From contig CAMWIZ010000063.1 in NCBI GenBank assembly GCA_947174455.1, positions 1-5,899 of the forward strand: a stretch of DNA of 5,899 bases, given 5' to 3'. This document shows positions 5,822-5,899 of the stretch, in pieces. A model generated the notes under the pieces. That model ran no database searches. It saw only the letters and a list, made by a program, of their open reading frames with translations, and was not told the DNA's origin. This DNA comes from an uncultured Clostridia bacterium (lineage in GTDB: Bacteria > Bacillota > Clostridia > Oscillospirales > Acutalibacteraceae). A program made the position numbers and the translations under genes. Within the stretch, counting starts at the first letter, position 1. Every line of letters starts with the position of its first letter.

Positions 5822-5899
5822 ATATTATTAAGAAATTTTTAACGAATATAATATGCAGTTTTTTTACAATAAAAATCCCATAGGTACAGTATTATATGT

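Noticed and set aside
5863..5895. A + strand promoter at the right edge (TTTACA and TATTAT)
   Set aside because: The two boxes are 21 bases apart, and the alternative TACAGT at 16 bases is a poor match; no downstream gene is in the window to support it.
1..5899. Signs of an integrated mobile element, CRISPR array or RNA gene
   Set aside because: No integrase, transposase, terminal repeats, regularly spaced repeats or tRNA/rRNA-like sequence was found by eye on either strand.

Overview
The window looks like chromosomal DNA from a low-to-mid GC, Gram-positive gut-type Clostridia, probably the Ruminococcus/Oscillospiraceae group. This rests on strong GGAGG-type ribosome binding sites, TTG and GTG starts, an unfused MacB-like ATPase/permease pair with a very acidic adaptor protein, and sigma-A-type promoters with TATAAT boxes. 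The taxon is an impression from style, not a search result.

Region 1 (1-3506) is the distal part of an ABC export operon on the + strand. It holds the 3' end of a MacB-type ATPase (5' end outside the window), a 613-residue membrane-anchored MacA/HlyD-type adaptor whose start overlaps the ATPase stop by 8 bases, and a 416-residue FtsX/MacB-type permease 21 bases further on. A perfect 15-16 bp hairpin with a T-rich tail closes the operon. Together the three proteins would form one tripartite exporter or mechanotransmission complex. The adaptor is unusual: about 230 residues of acidic sequence are inserted at the tip of its coiled-coil hairpin.

Region 2 (3507-4500) is a small transcription unit on the + strand. 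An AT-rich stretch with two TATTGT-type dyads leads to a good promoter (TTGATT-17-TATAAT). Then come a roughly 300-base leader with at least one small ORF that has its own ribosome binding site (29 residues), a 78-residue charged helical protein of unknown function, and a 96-residue protein that is essentially a lone sigma-70 region 4 helix-turn-helix. The last two genes overlap and are probably translationally coupled. The unit is bounded by terminators on both sides and looks like a compact regulatory cassette of unknown target.

Region 3 (4501-5899) holds one convergent gene on the - strand. It encodes a membrane-anchored member of the choloylglycine hydrolase/linear amide C-N hydrolase superfamily with all six active-site residues of bile salt hydrolases recognisable. 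It has its own promoter and shares a bidirectional terminator with the sigma-like gene. No RNA genes, CRISPR arrays, insertion sequences or attachment sites were seen.
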